Shown piece after piece: positions 27,736 through 36,785 of a stretch of 64,000 bases of DNA. The notes under the pieces are model-generated. The model worked only from the letters and a program-made list of their open reading frames with translations. It was not told the origin of the DNA and searched no databases. Position 1 is the stretch's first letter, and every line of letters begins with the position of its first letter. The translations under genes and the position numbers were made by a program. Origin of the DNA: Crossiella sp. CA-258035 (GTDB lineage Bacteria; Actinomycetota; Actinomycetes; Mycobacteriales; Pseudonocardiaceae); contig NZ_CP116413.1 of NCBI RefSeq assembly GCF_030064675.1, forward strand, positions 8,399,501-8,463,500, read 5' to 3'.

Positions 27736-28871
27736 CAGGCTCCTCGCTGCTCCAGGGCGAGACGAGCATGCCGTACGTCGTGCCGGGCCCGGTCGACGGC
27801 CGGGTCCAGCTCGTGGTCGACGCTGTTCTCCAGCGCGATGGCCAGCGCCAGCTGCGCGTCCTGGAGGCGGTGCATCCGTTGCGCGCCAAGGGGTCCGTGC
27901 GTGCGCCGGGCCAGCCTGCGCGCCTTGCGCCGAGCCCGGCCGGTGCGCAGCGCGGCCACCTCCGGCGGCGTGATGATCTCCGGGTCCTCCTGGCGCACGG
28001 TGGCCACGAACCAGGCGAACTCCCGCCGCGCGGTGTACCGGTAGACCAGGGCGAACAGCAGCACCAGCACCGCGTACTTGGCCAGCGCGCCGAGCACGCC
28101 CAGCTGCCCGAGCAGCGGGGAGTTCCACAGCACGTGCAGGCCGTACCCGGTCAGCACCGAGGCCGCCGCGACCAGCGCGCGGTGGCCGTGCGAGCGGTCG
28201 GTGGCGGTGCGCGCGTAGCCGAGGCCGAACCCGGCGATGCCGGTGAAGACCACGTGCGCGCCGACCCCGAACAGCAGCCGGGACACCGAGCTGCCCAGCG
28301 CGGCGGAGAAGTCGTCGTTGACGTCGGTGAGCGCGGCGTTGACCGCGTAGCCGAAGTTCTCCAGCGCCTCGAAGCCGAGGCCGATCATCGCGCCGTAGAC
28401 CAGCCCGTCCAGCGACCGGTGCAGGTGCTCGCGCACGATCACCAGCACGGCCACCACCCCGAGGCCCTTCAGCCACTCCTCCGACAGCGGCCCGGCCAGC
28501 GCCGCGCCCCAGTCCGCGGCGAAGGCCGCGCCACCGGTCTTGCCGGCCAGGCTGAGCAGCGCGCCGTTGGCCGGGGCGGCCACCGCCGGCGCGATGAACG
28601 CGCCCCACAGGAAGGCCAGCGCCAGCAGCACCGGCGGTTCCTTCTCGAACAGGTCCAGCCGCCGGATCAGCACGGTGAACACCACCACCAGCAGGCACTG
28701 CGCCAGCACCGCGGTGACCGCCGCGACCGGGGCCGCGCGCGCCGCGTAGAGGTCGCCGCCCGCGAACGAGCGCAGGCCGAAGACCAGCAGGACCAGGTAG
28801 GCCCAGAACATCGGGCGGCGCAGCACCGTGGCCCAGCCCGCGCGCGGGGCCACCGGCGAGGTGATCGTCAC
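27735..28871 (-). CDS. PrsW-family intramembrane metalloprotease
   Basis: 378 residues, with about eight membrane segments and a basic, arginine-rich C-terminal tail from about 300. The PrsW signature is present: GPLSEEWLKGLG (Glu131-Glu132), ALENFGYAVNA and GAHVVFTGIAGFGLGY. In Bacillus subtilis PrsW makes the first cut in anti-sigma factor RsiW. Here it sits in the operon directly downstream of rsdA-sigD, behind a terminator, so a link to RsdA turnover is worth testing but unproven. GTG start; its start overlaps the stop of the 175-residue gene as GTGA. Confidence 0.94.
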   Translation of the reverse strand: MTITSPVAPRAGWATVLRRPMFWAYLVLLVFGLRSFAGGDLYAARAAPVAAVTAVLAQCLLVVVFTVLIRRLDLFEKEPPVLLALAFLWGAFIAPAVAAPANGALLSLAGKTGGAAFAADWGAALAGPLSEEWLKGLGVVAVLVIVREHLHRSLDGLVYGAMIGLGFEALENFGYAVNAALTDVNDDFSAALGSSVSRLLFGVGAHVVFTGIAGFGLGYARTATDRSHGHRALVAAASVLTGYGLHVLWNSPLLGQLGVLGALAKYAVLVLLFALVYRYTARREFAWFVATVRQEDPEIITPPEVAALRTGRARRKARRLARRTHGPLGAQRMHRLQDAQLALAIALENSVDHELDPAVDRARHDVRHARLALEQRGA

Positions 28872-29395
28872 GGCTGGACCACCACACCGTCCAGCAGCCC
28901 CCGCAGCACCGGCGCGGACAGCCCCCGCGCCGAGACGGTGACCACCGGCCCAGGCCCGCCGAGCAGCACCAGCGTGCCGCCGTCGAACTCCCCGACCAGC
29001 CCGGTCAGCCCGCTCGCCGTGCGCAGCTGTCCGACCGGCGTGACCGGCCGTCCCTGCAACGCGTACAGCCGCCCGATCCGGGCGAAGGTCACCGCCGGGT
29101 CCACCACCCCGGTCTTCAGCTCCACGGCGCAGCTCGCCCCGCCCTGCGCGGCGGAGACGCTGTCCGGGGGCTGGCCGGCCGCCTGCCGGAACCCGGCCAG
29201 CGGACTCAGGTCCACCCGCGCCGTGCCCGCGCCATCAGCGGCGCGCAGCAGCGCCTCGTCCCCGGCCCGCACGGGCACGGCTGGTTCGGCCACGGTGGCA
29301 TCGGCCAGCAGCGGCAGCACCAGCATGCCGAACACCCCGGCGAGCACGCCCAGCGCGCCCCACAGACCACGCCACTCGATCACCGGACCGCGCAT
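28868..29395 (-). CDS. membrane-anchored protein of unknown function
   Basis: 175 residues; first gene of the membrane-protease operon. A single N-terminal hydrophobic segment (LWGALGVLAGVFGMLVLPLL) anchors an otherwise soluble, probably extracytoplasmic domain rich in small residues and beta-like strands (GGTLVLLGGPGPVVTVSARG). No catalytic motif or recognised family. Its stop overlaps the PrsW start by 4 nt, so it could be the operon's sensor, substrate or adaptor. Confidence 0.8.
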   Translation of the reverse strand: MRGPVIEWRGLWGALGVLAGVFGMLVLPLLADATVAEPAVPVRAGDEALLRAADGAGTARVDLSPLAGFRQAAGQPPDSVSAAQGGASCAVELKTGVVDPAVTFARIGRLYALQGRPVTPVGQLRTASGLTGLVGEFDGGTLVLLGGPGPVVTVSARGLSAPVLRGLLDGVVVQP

Positions 29396-29439
29396 CGCTC
29401 CACAGTGGACCGGCGGGGTACCGGTGGCAACAACGCGAA

Positions 29440-29470
29440 CACCCCCTGTTCGAGTGACGAACAGGGGGTG
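29440..29470. terminator. very stable bidirectional hairpin terminator
   Basis: CACCCCCTGTTCG (29440-29452) and CGAACAGGGGGTG (29458-29470) form a perfect 13-bp stem with a 5-nt loop. It lies 14 bases behind the rsdA stop and 45 bases before the next operon, separating sigD-rsdA from the protease operon. Confidence 0.88.
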
Positions 29471-29483
29471 CCGAGGTCTGGCT

Positions 29484-30464
29484 TCAGCTGTGGTCGGTCA
29501 GCGCCGGGGTCTCCGCCGCGGACTGCGCCGGGCTGGCCGGCGGTGGTGGCGGGGGCGGCGGCGGGTTGTTCTCGGTGCTGCGGCCACCGCTGCTGCTGTT
29601 GCCACCGCTGGGCGACTCCGACGGCGAGGTGGTCGTGCTCGACGGCGGGGTGGTCGTGGTGGTGCTCGGCGGCGTGGTCGTGGTCGACGGCGGCGTCGTG
29701 GTGGTGCTCGGTGGCGGCGCGGGCGGATCCGACTTGGAGCTCGTCGTGGCCGGCGGCGGCACCACCACCGGCGGCGGCTGCTCCGACGGGTTGCCGGTGC
29801 CCGGCGTCGGCGGCTCGCCGACCTGTTCCGTCAGCGTCTCGTGCTGCTGGGCCAGGGTGTCCTTGCCGTCCTCGGCCGCGACCGCGGCCAGCGCGGCGGC
29901 GGCCCGTTCCAGCGCGGCCTTGGCGATGTCCGGCCTGCCCTGCCGCAGCGCGTTGGTGGCGATGTCCAGATCCGCGCGCACCGAGGCGGCGGCCTCCACC
30001 GACCGGGCGTGGTCGGCGTAGAGCACCCTGGTCAGTCCCCAGAGGGTGTCGCCGGGCTCGGCGGTGCGGGCGGCCAGCCCGACCCCGGTGAACCCGATCG
30101 CGAGCACCGCCGCGGCCGTGGCCAGCGGAATGAGGAAGCGGTGCCGCCGACGGCTCTGCGTCTTGGCGGCCTCGATGGTGGCCAGCGCGGTGTCGATGTC
30201 GACCAGCTCGCCGATCGGCTCCGCGTCCACGTCCCGCCGCCAGGACAGCAGCAGGGCGGAGAGCTCCTGGTCGCCGAGGGAGCGGTTCGCGTCGTGGTGC
30301 GTGCCGGCCAGGCTGTCCAGCAGCATGTCGTCCGCGCGGACGGCCATCAGGTCGACCGGCCCGTCGACCTCGCCGTGGTCGGTGGTCAACGGGTCCTCGG
30401 GCGCCAGTGCCCCGGCGCGCCGCCGTGCCAGTTCGACGTCACCTTGGTTGTGCTGCTCGGCCAT
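29484..30464 (-). CDS. rsdA: anti-sigma-D factor RsdA
   Basis: 326 residues. The N-terminal cytoplasmic sigma-binding part (about 1-100) includes HGEVDGPVDLMAVRADDMLLD and LSWRRDVDAEPIG, as in RsdA (Rv3413c). One membrane segment follows (RFLIPLATAAAVLAIGFTGVG, about 110-130). The extracytoplasmic part has a helical section, then a very long low-complexity tail of Ser/Thr/Pro repeats (TTTTPPS units) and a proline run. Its ATG lies 2 bases after the sigD stop with GGAGGAGG inside sigD, so the pair is co-translated. It should hold SigD inactive at the membrane. Confidence 0.92.
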   Translation of the reverse strand: MAEQHNQGDVELARRRAGALAPEDPLTTDHGEVDGPVDLMAVRADDMLLDSLAGTHHDANRSLGDQELSALLLSWRRDVDAEPIGELVDIDTALATIEAAKTQSRRRHRFLIPLATAAAVLAIGFTGVGLAARTAEPGDTLWGLTRVLYADHARSVEAAASVRADLDIATNALRQGRPDIAKAALERAAAALAAVAAEDGKDTLAQQHETLTEQVGEPPTPGTGNPSEQPPPVVVPPPATTSSKSDPPAPPPSTTTTPPSTTTTPPSTTTTTPPSSTTTSPSESPSGGNSSSGGRSTENNPPPPPPPPPASPAQSAAETPALTDHS

Positions 30465-30466
30465 GT

Positions 30467-31039
30467 TCAGACCACCTCCTCCGGTGCCAAGGTCTTGCGG
30501 AGCCTGGCGAGCGCCCGATGCTGGGCCACCCGCACCGCTCCCGGGGTTGAGCCGACCGCGTCCGCGGTCTCCTCTGCGGACAGACCCACCACGACCCGGA
30601 GGAGCAGGATCTCCCGCTGCTTCGCGGGCAGCACCCGCAACAGCTGGGCCATCCGTTCGGACAGCTCACCGTGCATGGCCCGCTGTTCCGGACCGGCCTC
30701 GGTCTCCGGGGCGTCAGGCACCTCGGGGACCGGTTCCGACCGGTTGCGAGCAGCGCTGCGATGCGCGTCAGCCACCTTGTGCGCGGCAATGCCGTACACA
30801 AATGCCAGGAACGGGCGTCCCTGGTCGCGATAGCTGGGCAACGCCGTCAGCACGGCGAGACACACCTCCTGGGCGACGTCGTCCGCGGAAGCGTACGAAC
30901 GTTCCTGCCTGCCTACCCGGGCGCGGCAGTACCGCACCACCAAGGGACGGATCGACGCCAGCAGACGGCCGATCGACTCTCGGTCGCCGCCGATCGCGGC
31001 GCCTACGACGGCGTCCAGTCCGTCCCCCGTGTTGGTCAT
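30467..31039 (-). CDS. sigD: ECF RNA polymerase sigma factor SigD
   Basis: 190 residues from ATG 31039. Region 2 reads RPLVVRYCRARVG, ASADDVAQEVCLAVLTALPS and PFLAFVYGIAAHKVADAHR, the -10 recognition part. Region 4 reads MAQLLRVLPAKQREILLLRV, then GLSAEETADAVGSTPGAVRV with its HTH. It directs RNA polymerase to a small regulon; in mycobacteria SigD is linked to lipid and DNA-binding genes. It is coupled to rsdA. An in-frame upstream ATG would add residues MSVRQRVTPGLLTT; the internal start fits the family better. The 256 bases upstream (31040-31295) hold no gene. Confidence 0.93.
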   Translation of the reverse strand: MTNTGDGLDAVVGAAIGGDRESIGRLLASIRPLVVRYCRARVGRQERSYASADDVAQEVCLAVLTALPSYRDQGRPFLAFVYGIAAHKVADAHRSAARNRSEPVPEVPDAPETEAGPEQRAMHGELSERMAQLLRVLPAKQREILLLRVVVGLSAEETADAVGSTPGAVRVAQHRALARLRKTLAPEEVV

Positions 31040-31295
31040 CGTGGTGAGTAGCCCTGGTGTTACGCGCTGGCGGACTGACATAGAACGATTCACCGACCGT
31101 GGCCCGCCCTCCCGGTCGGCTTCACCGTACCCGCCGGGGTGCGGAGAAGAGAGTGCCGGGGCGAAGACCGTGGGGAAAGCGAGACCAGGGACTGCGAGGT
31201 CCTGGCCTCGGATGAATGGGGCTGAGCATGACAGCAGGTAGCCCGGCGACACGCCGAGCTACCTGCTTCGTCAGTGAGTGTGTGGGCCGTGGTGG

Positions 31296-31892
31296 TCAGG
31301 AGACCAGGCCGCGGCGGAAACCGTGCGCGACCGCCTGGGCGCGGTCCCGGACGCCGAGCTTGCGGAACAGCCGCCGGGCGTGCGTCTTCACCGTGTCCTC
31401 GGACAGGTACAGCTCGCGACCGATCTGGCCGTTGCTCTTGCCCTGGCTCATGCCGCGCAGGACCTGCAGTTCACGCTCGGTGAGCTGCACGCCCGGGTCG
31501 GACGGCTGCCGAGGGGCGGGCACCGAGGTGCTCGCCAGGGTGTGCGCCAGCGCGGCGACCAGCTCGGGCCGCGAGGCGTCCCAGCGCAGGTACCCACGGG
31601 CGCCGCCGGCGATGGCCGCGGCGATGCTGCCCGCGTCGTCCGGAGCGCCGAAGACGATCACGTTGGCCTGCGGGTGCGCCGAGACGAGACGCCGAGTGGC
31701 CTCCACCCCGGTCGGCACCGCGCGCTGGGTTCCCACCAGGACGACGTCGACCGCCTGCCGGGAGAAGCGCGCGAGCAGCTCGTCGCCGTGACCGACACAG
31801 TCGATGCGGCTGACCCCAGGGACGGCCGACATCACGCGAGTGAGACCCTCCCGGACGCTTCGCCGGTCATCACAGATCAAGACCGTCGTCAC
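31296..31892 (-). CDS. atypical LuxR-family response regulator without phospho-Asp
   Basis: 198 residues. The receiver domain keeps the acidic pair (VLICDDRRSVREG) but the phosphorylation position reads VDVVLVGTQRAVPTG, with Gly54 in place of Asp. The switch Lys is Arg in ARGYLRWDASR. It is therefore unlikely to be a classical phospho-regulator. The LuxR HTH is normal (LTERELQVLRGMSQGKSNGQ, SEDTVKTHARRLFRKLGV). The strong ribosome site GGAAGGAG precedes GTG 31892. It may act constitutively, by ligand binding or by dimer changes, as BldM/WhiI-type regulators do. It lies between sigD and whiB3. Confidence 0.92.
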   Translation of the reverse strand: MTTVLICDDRRSVREGLTRVMSAVPGVSRIDCVGHGDELLARFSRQAVDVVLVGTQRAVPTGVEATRRLVSAHPQANVIVFGAPDDAGSIAAAIAGGARGYLRWDASRPELVAALAHTLASTSVPAPRQPSDPGVQLTERELQVLRGMSQGKSNGQIGRELYLSEDTVKTHARRLFRKLGVRDRAQAVAHGFRRGLVS

Positions 31893-31973
31893 CGGGGACT
31901 CCTTCCTACAGCTGAGTGACGTTCCAACTCCCCTATCGGACGCTGACGGCGGAACCTTGACACGATCTGGTGC

Positions 31974-33026
31974 TTAATCCGTCAAGAAATTCATCCGGCT
32001 GGCCGCATCCCCCGGTTCACTAGAACGGAGCAACCACGAGGGTAACCACGCAGATCGGGCGGCCAACCGCCGTCCGGACGCGTCGGTACGGCCTAACACC
32101 GTGGTCAGAGCGTCGCGAGCGCCATTCCGGTGATATCCGACCCGATCGGGTTCAGCCTCCGACAGCAGTAACGCTGGCGGCCAGACGAGCGGCCAGAGAC
32201 CGTGCCGACTGGCGTTTTTGATCACCCTGCGTAGAAAATCCACTCCGGTGGGTAACCCGAGGACCTGCTCCGTCACGCCCAGGACCAGCTCTGACTTGGT
32301 TTGATGGCGCACCGAAGACGTGGTGTGAGCTACGTCACATGCCAGTTTACTGGCTGGTAGGGCCCGGTGCGGATGACCTTGGGCGAGCGCGATCTCGGCC
32401 TCGACCCAGCCGATGCGGACCCGGGGACGCCAGGAGGGGTCACTTCCGAGAGTCGAAACCGCTTCACCGTGCAACCGGGCGGCGGCGGTGAGGCGACCGC
32501 GGCCGATCGCGTCGGCGGCCAGGCCCAGGAGGACGTCGACGACGATGGCGCGGAGGGACTCGGGAGAGGGCGGGGGCTCGGCGGGCGGGGCGGTGGGCCG
32601 CGCGGCGGCGGGCGCGGCGGGCAGGGTCGCGGCGGTCAGCGGCGCGGCGGTGGCGGGCGGGGTGGCGATCAACGGCGTGGCGGCGGGCGCCGCGGTGGCG
32701 GTCAGCGGCGCGGTGGCGGGCGGCAGGGGGTAGAGCCCCGCTTCGGCGAGCCTGCGCAGGGCCTCTCCGTCATATCCCGCGGCCGCGGTGTGCGCGCCCA
32801 GCTGCCTGCGGTGCGAGGCCAGCGCGGTCCAGGCCGCGGCGGACAGCACCGGGTCCGGGCCGCGGCCCAGGCGGGTGAGGGTGGTCAGGGCGGCGGCGTA
32901 GTGGCCCTGGCCCCCCAGGGCGACCGCGGCGTACCAGGCGGCCCAGCCGGTGGTGGCGGCCTCGGCGAAGACGTTCTCGGCCGGGCGGTCGCCGAAGGCC
33001 GCCGCCCGCACCCGGTCCAGGTTCAC
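31974..33026 (-). CDS. TPR-like protein with Ala/Pro/Thr insert
   Basis: 350 residues. Helical, Ala-rich repeats at the N-terminus (AAWYAAVALGGQGHYAAALT, AAAWTALASHRRQLGAHTAA) resemble TPR units. A low-complexity insert of about 60 residues made of ATAAP/TPPAT-type repeats follows, then more helical repeats (DVLLGLAADAIGRGRLTAAA, VEAEIALAQGHPHRALPA). No enzyme motif. Mycobacteria have an unknown protein (Rv3415c) in the same place, which may be the homologue. Start is GTG 33026, overlapping the MerR-type stop as GTGA, so the two are made together. Confidence 0.82.
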   Translation of the reverse strand: MNLDRVRAAAFGDRPAENVFAEAATTGWAAWYAAVALGGQGHYAAALTTLTRLGRGPDPVLSAAAWTALASHRRQLGAHTAAAGYDGEALRRLAEAGLYPLPPATAPLTATAAPAATPLIATPPATAAPLTAATLPAAPAAARPTAPPAEPPPSPESLRAIVVDVLLGLAADAIGRGRLTAAARLHGEAVSTLGSDPSWRPRVRIGWVEAEIALAQGHPHRALPASKLACDVAHTTSSVRHQTKSELVLGVTEQVLGLPTGVDFLRRVIKNASRHGLWPLVWPPALLLSEAEPDRVGYHRNGARDALTTVLGRTDASGRRLAARSAWLPSWLLRSSEPGDAASRMNFLTD

Positions 33027-33991
33027 CCCAGGGACGCTTCCAGACGGGCCGCGGTCTCGGCGAGGGTGCCTGCCCGGCGGATCCGGTCGGGCAGCTCGGC
33101 CTCCGCCCAGCCCGGTCCGCAGGCGAACATCGGCACCCGGCCCTTGACCCGGTGGAAGAACCTCGGCTCGGCCTGGCCAGGGTCGGCGGCCCAGAACAGG
33201 ATCGCGGCCGGGGACAGTCGCCGGGCCAGCGCGGCCAGCGCCTCGGCAGGGAAGGCGGCCAGCAGCACGGTGGCCGGGATGCCCCGCTGGACGAGCGCGG
33301 TGGCCAGCACCCTGGGCGGCAGCGCGGCCGGGTCGGCGGAGAACAACAGCACCGGGTTGTCATGGGCGGGCAGGGGCGCGCCTACCTCGGCGGTGGCCAG
33401 CGCGGCGCGCACGCACTGCGCGGCCAGGTGGCTGACCGGGGCCAGCTCGCGTTCGGCCAGCGCGGCCAGCACCGGGCCGGCCAGCTGGTCCCAGGCCGCG
33501 GCCACCCCGTCCTCGGCGATGGCCTCGGCGAGCACCGCCTGCGCGGCCGGGGCGTCCATGGCCAGCAGCGCCCGGCCCAGGCCGCGGGCCCGGCGGCTCG
33601 CGCCCGGCAGCCGCAGGCCGCGGCCGATCCGGTGCGCGGGCCTGCGCGGCGGTTCGGCCGGGGCGTCGGTGTCCTCGGTGGAGCTGCGGGCGTAGCGGGC
33701 GGCCTCGGCCGGGGCCGCCCCGCGCAGCAGCGCGCGGTGCATCCGCTCCAGCCGGGCGATGTCGGCGGGGCCGTAGCGGCGGTGCCGCCCGGTGGTGTGG
33801 TCGCTGGGACCGAGGCCGTAGCGGCGGTCCCAGGTGCGCAGGGTGGCCGGGGCGACGCCGAGCCGGCCGGCCATCGCGGCCACGGTCAACCAGAGGGAGG
33901 ACTCCTCGTCGCCAGTTCTCGGGACGAGCGCGGACGGCGCGGGATGTCGCCGCGTCGGCCGGGGTATACCCGGACCTGTCGATCTCGTCAC
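33023..33991 (-). CDS. MerR-type regulator with degenerate cobalamin-binding-like domain
   Basis: 322 residues. After a disordered, Pro/Arg-rich leader, the MerR HTH spans about 38-105 (VAAMAGRLGVAPATLRTWDR, then RYGPADIARLERMHRALLRG). The C-terminal part resembles the helical bundle plus Rossmann unit of CarH/LitR light sensors (VSHLAAQCVRAALATAEVGA, then LATALVQRGIPATVLLAAFP). It lacks the ExxxxxxxxxH and DxHxxG cobalamin motifs. It may have lost B12 binding or bind another ligand. It is divergent from whiB3 with about 210 bases between, and coupled to the TPR-like gene. GTG 33991 is the most upstream start; a shorter start is possible. Confidence 0.85.
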   Translation of the reverse strand: MTRSTGPGIPRPTRRHPAPSALVPRTGDEESSLWLTVAAMAGRLGVAPATLRTWDRRYGLGPSDHTTGRHRRYGPADIARLERMHRALLRGAAPAEAARYARSSTEDTDAPAEPPRRPAHRIGRGLRLPGASRRARGLGRALLAMDAPAAQAVLAEAIAEDGVAAAWDQLAGPVLAALAERELAPVSHLAAQCVRAALATAEVGAPLPAHDNPVLLFSADPAALPPRVLATALVQRGIPATVLLAAFPAEALAALARRLSPAAILFWAADPGQAEPRFFHRVKGRVPMFACGPGWAEAELPDRIRRAGTLAETAARLEASLG

Positions 33992-34201
33992 GTGTTCATG
34001 TTCAGGTCGGGGTCACCCGGTCGGCAACCTGAGTCAGGTGGTGCAGGCCGCTGACAAGCCATTTTGATCACCCGGCGTTGAACTAGGTCTGACGAGCCTA
34101 GCGATTGAACAAGTTTTGGCGCGGTTCTACGGTTGATCAAGGTTAGATCCGGGCACCCCACGGCACGACGACACATCAACTCCGGCAAGAAGGTGGTCGC
34201 G

Positions 34202-34510
34202 ATGGCTGACACCCGGCGACTCCCCGGCCCGAACGCGGACCTGTGGGACTGGCAGTTGCGCGGCTCCTGCCGCGGTATGGACAGTGCGTTCTTCTTCCAC
34301 CCCGACGGTGAGCGGGGACCAGCAAGGGCACGGCGCGAGGCCAAGGCCAAAGCGGTGTGCGAGGCGTGCCCAGTGCTCGCCCAGTGTCGTCGGCACGCTC
34401 TCGCCGTCCAGGAGCCGTACGGCATCTGGGGCGGGATGTCGGAGTCCGAACGAGAGTCGATCATCAGCAACCGCCGGCGCAAGCTGGCCCTGACCCCAGC
34501 TCCGGCCTGA
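34202..34510 (+). CDS. whiB3: WhiB-family Fe-S regulator, WhiB3 type
   Basis: 102 residues, exactly the length of mycobacterial WhiB3. Four Cys ligands for a [4Fe-4S] cluster are Cys23, Cys53, Cys56 and Cys62 (GSCRGMD and CEACPVLAQC). The GIWGG turn and the basic C-terminal stretch (NRRRKLALT) follow. It senses redox or NO and works with the primary sigma factor. The ATG at 34202 is chosen over an upstream in-frame start because AAGAAGGTGG precedes it and the length fits. It is divergent from the MerR-type operon and convergent on groEL1, the mycobacterial order. Confidence 0.95.
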   Translation: MADTRRLPGPNADLWDWQLRGSCRGMDSAFFFHPDGERGPARARREAKAKAVCEACPVLAQCRRHALAVQEPYGIWGGMSESERESIISNRRRKLALTPAPA

Positions 34511-34568
34511 ACCCGCCGGAGTCCGCCGCCATACGCGCAGCCACCGCACAACCCCTTCTGACGACTTA

Positions 34569-34601
34569 GGGCGACACCCCCGGATCCGGGAGGTGCCGCC
34601 C
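34569..34601. terminator. bidirectional hairpin between whiB3 and groEL1
   Basis: GGGCGACACCCCCGGA (34569-34584) pairs with TCCGGGAGGTGCCGCCC (34585-34601) with one mismatch and one bulged base. It sits between two convergent stops and is followed on the plus strand by CTTGTCGTT. Confidence 0.7.
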
Positions 34602-34639
34602 TTGTCGTTCGTCACGCGTGCTTCGTTACCAGCCGAAGG

Positions 34640-36334
<1,695 letters not shown>

Positions 36335-36356
36335 TCAGGTGCTCAGCAGCAGGTCG

Positions 36357-36653
36357 TCACTTCTGGATGACGGCCAGCACGTCGCGGGCGGAGAGGATCA
36401 GGTACTCCTCGCCGTTGTACTTGACCTCGGTGCCACCGTACTTGGAGTAGATGACAACGTCGCCGACGTTCACGTCCACCGGGACGCGGTTGCCCTTGTC
36501 GTCCACACGACCCGGCCCAACGGCCAGGACGGAGCCCTCCTGGGGCTTCTCCTTGGCGGTGTCCGGGATGACGATGCCGGACGCGGTCGTCGTCTCGGCC
36601 TCGCTCGCCTGGACGAGGATCTTGTCCTCGAGCGGCTTGATGTTCACGCTCAC
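36357..36653 (-). CDS. groES: 10-kDa co-chaperonin GroES
   Basis: 98 residues from GTG 36653, preceded by GGAGG. It forms the heptameric lid of GroEL. Family features are [12 protein letters not shown] at the start, [15 protein letters not shown] in the mobile loop region, [20 protein letters not shown] and the [12 protein letters not shown] end. The 103-base leader before the start carries a CIRCE element, so heat-shock control by HrcA is expected. Confidence 0.97.
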   Translation of the reverse strand: MSVNIKPLEDKILVQASEAETTTASGIVIPDTAKEKPQEGSVLAVGPGRVDDKGNRVPVDVNVGDVVIYSKYGGTEVKYNGEEYLILSARDVLAVIQK

Positions 36654-36755
36654 CGGTTTGACCTCCGTAGGTCTTCGAAAGCGTTGGCAGGTAGTTGAGT
36701 TACGGCTCCTACCATCCCGTCGTCGCGGGTGCCGGGGCGGTGAAGCGCCGTTCGT

Positions 36756-36782
36756 TTGGCACTCTACCCCTGAGAGTGCCAA
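36756..36782. promoter_or_regulatory. CIRCE operator for HrcA
   Basis: TTGGCACTC (36756-36764), a 9-base spacer (TACCCCTGA) and GAGTGCCAA (36774-36782) form a perfect inverted repeat of the CIRCE class (consensus TTAGCACTC-N9-GAGTGCTAA). It is 103 bases upstream of groES and begins 4 bases after the stop of the upstream TPR gene. Confidence 0.93.
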
Positions 36783-36785
36783 CGC

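Noticed and set aside
29560..29750. GGTGGTGGTGCTCGGCGG-type repeats
   Set aside because: They code the Thr/Pro tail of RsdA; codon repetition rather than a mobile or regulatory repeat.
31040..31295. Possible gene between sigD and the atypical regulator
   Set aside because: An in-frame extension of sigD exists, but it lacks family similarity; the stretch looks like promoter DNA.
32560..32740. Apparent tandem repeat of GGCGG/GTCAGCGGCGC units
   Set aside because: It encodes the Ala/Pro/Thr low-complexity insert of the TPR-like protein; no fixed-length unit or spacer pattern as in CRISPR or a minisatellite.
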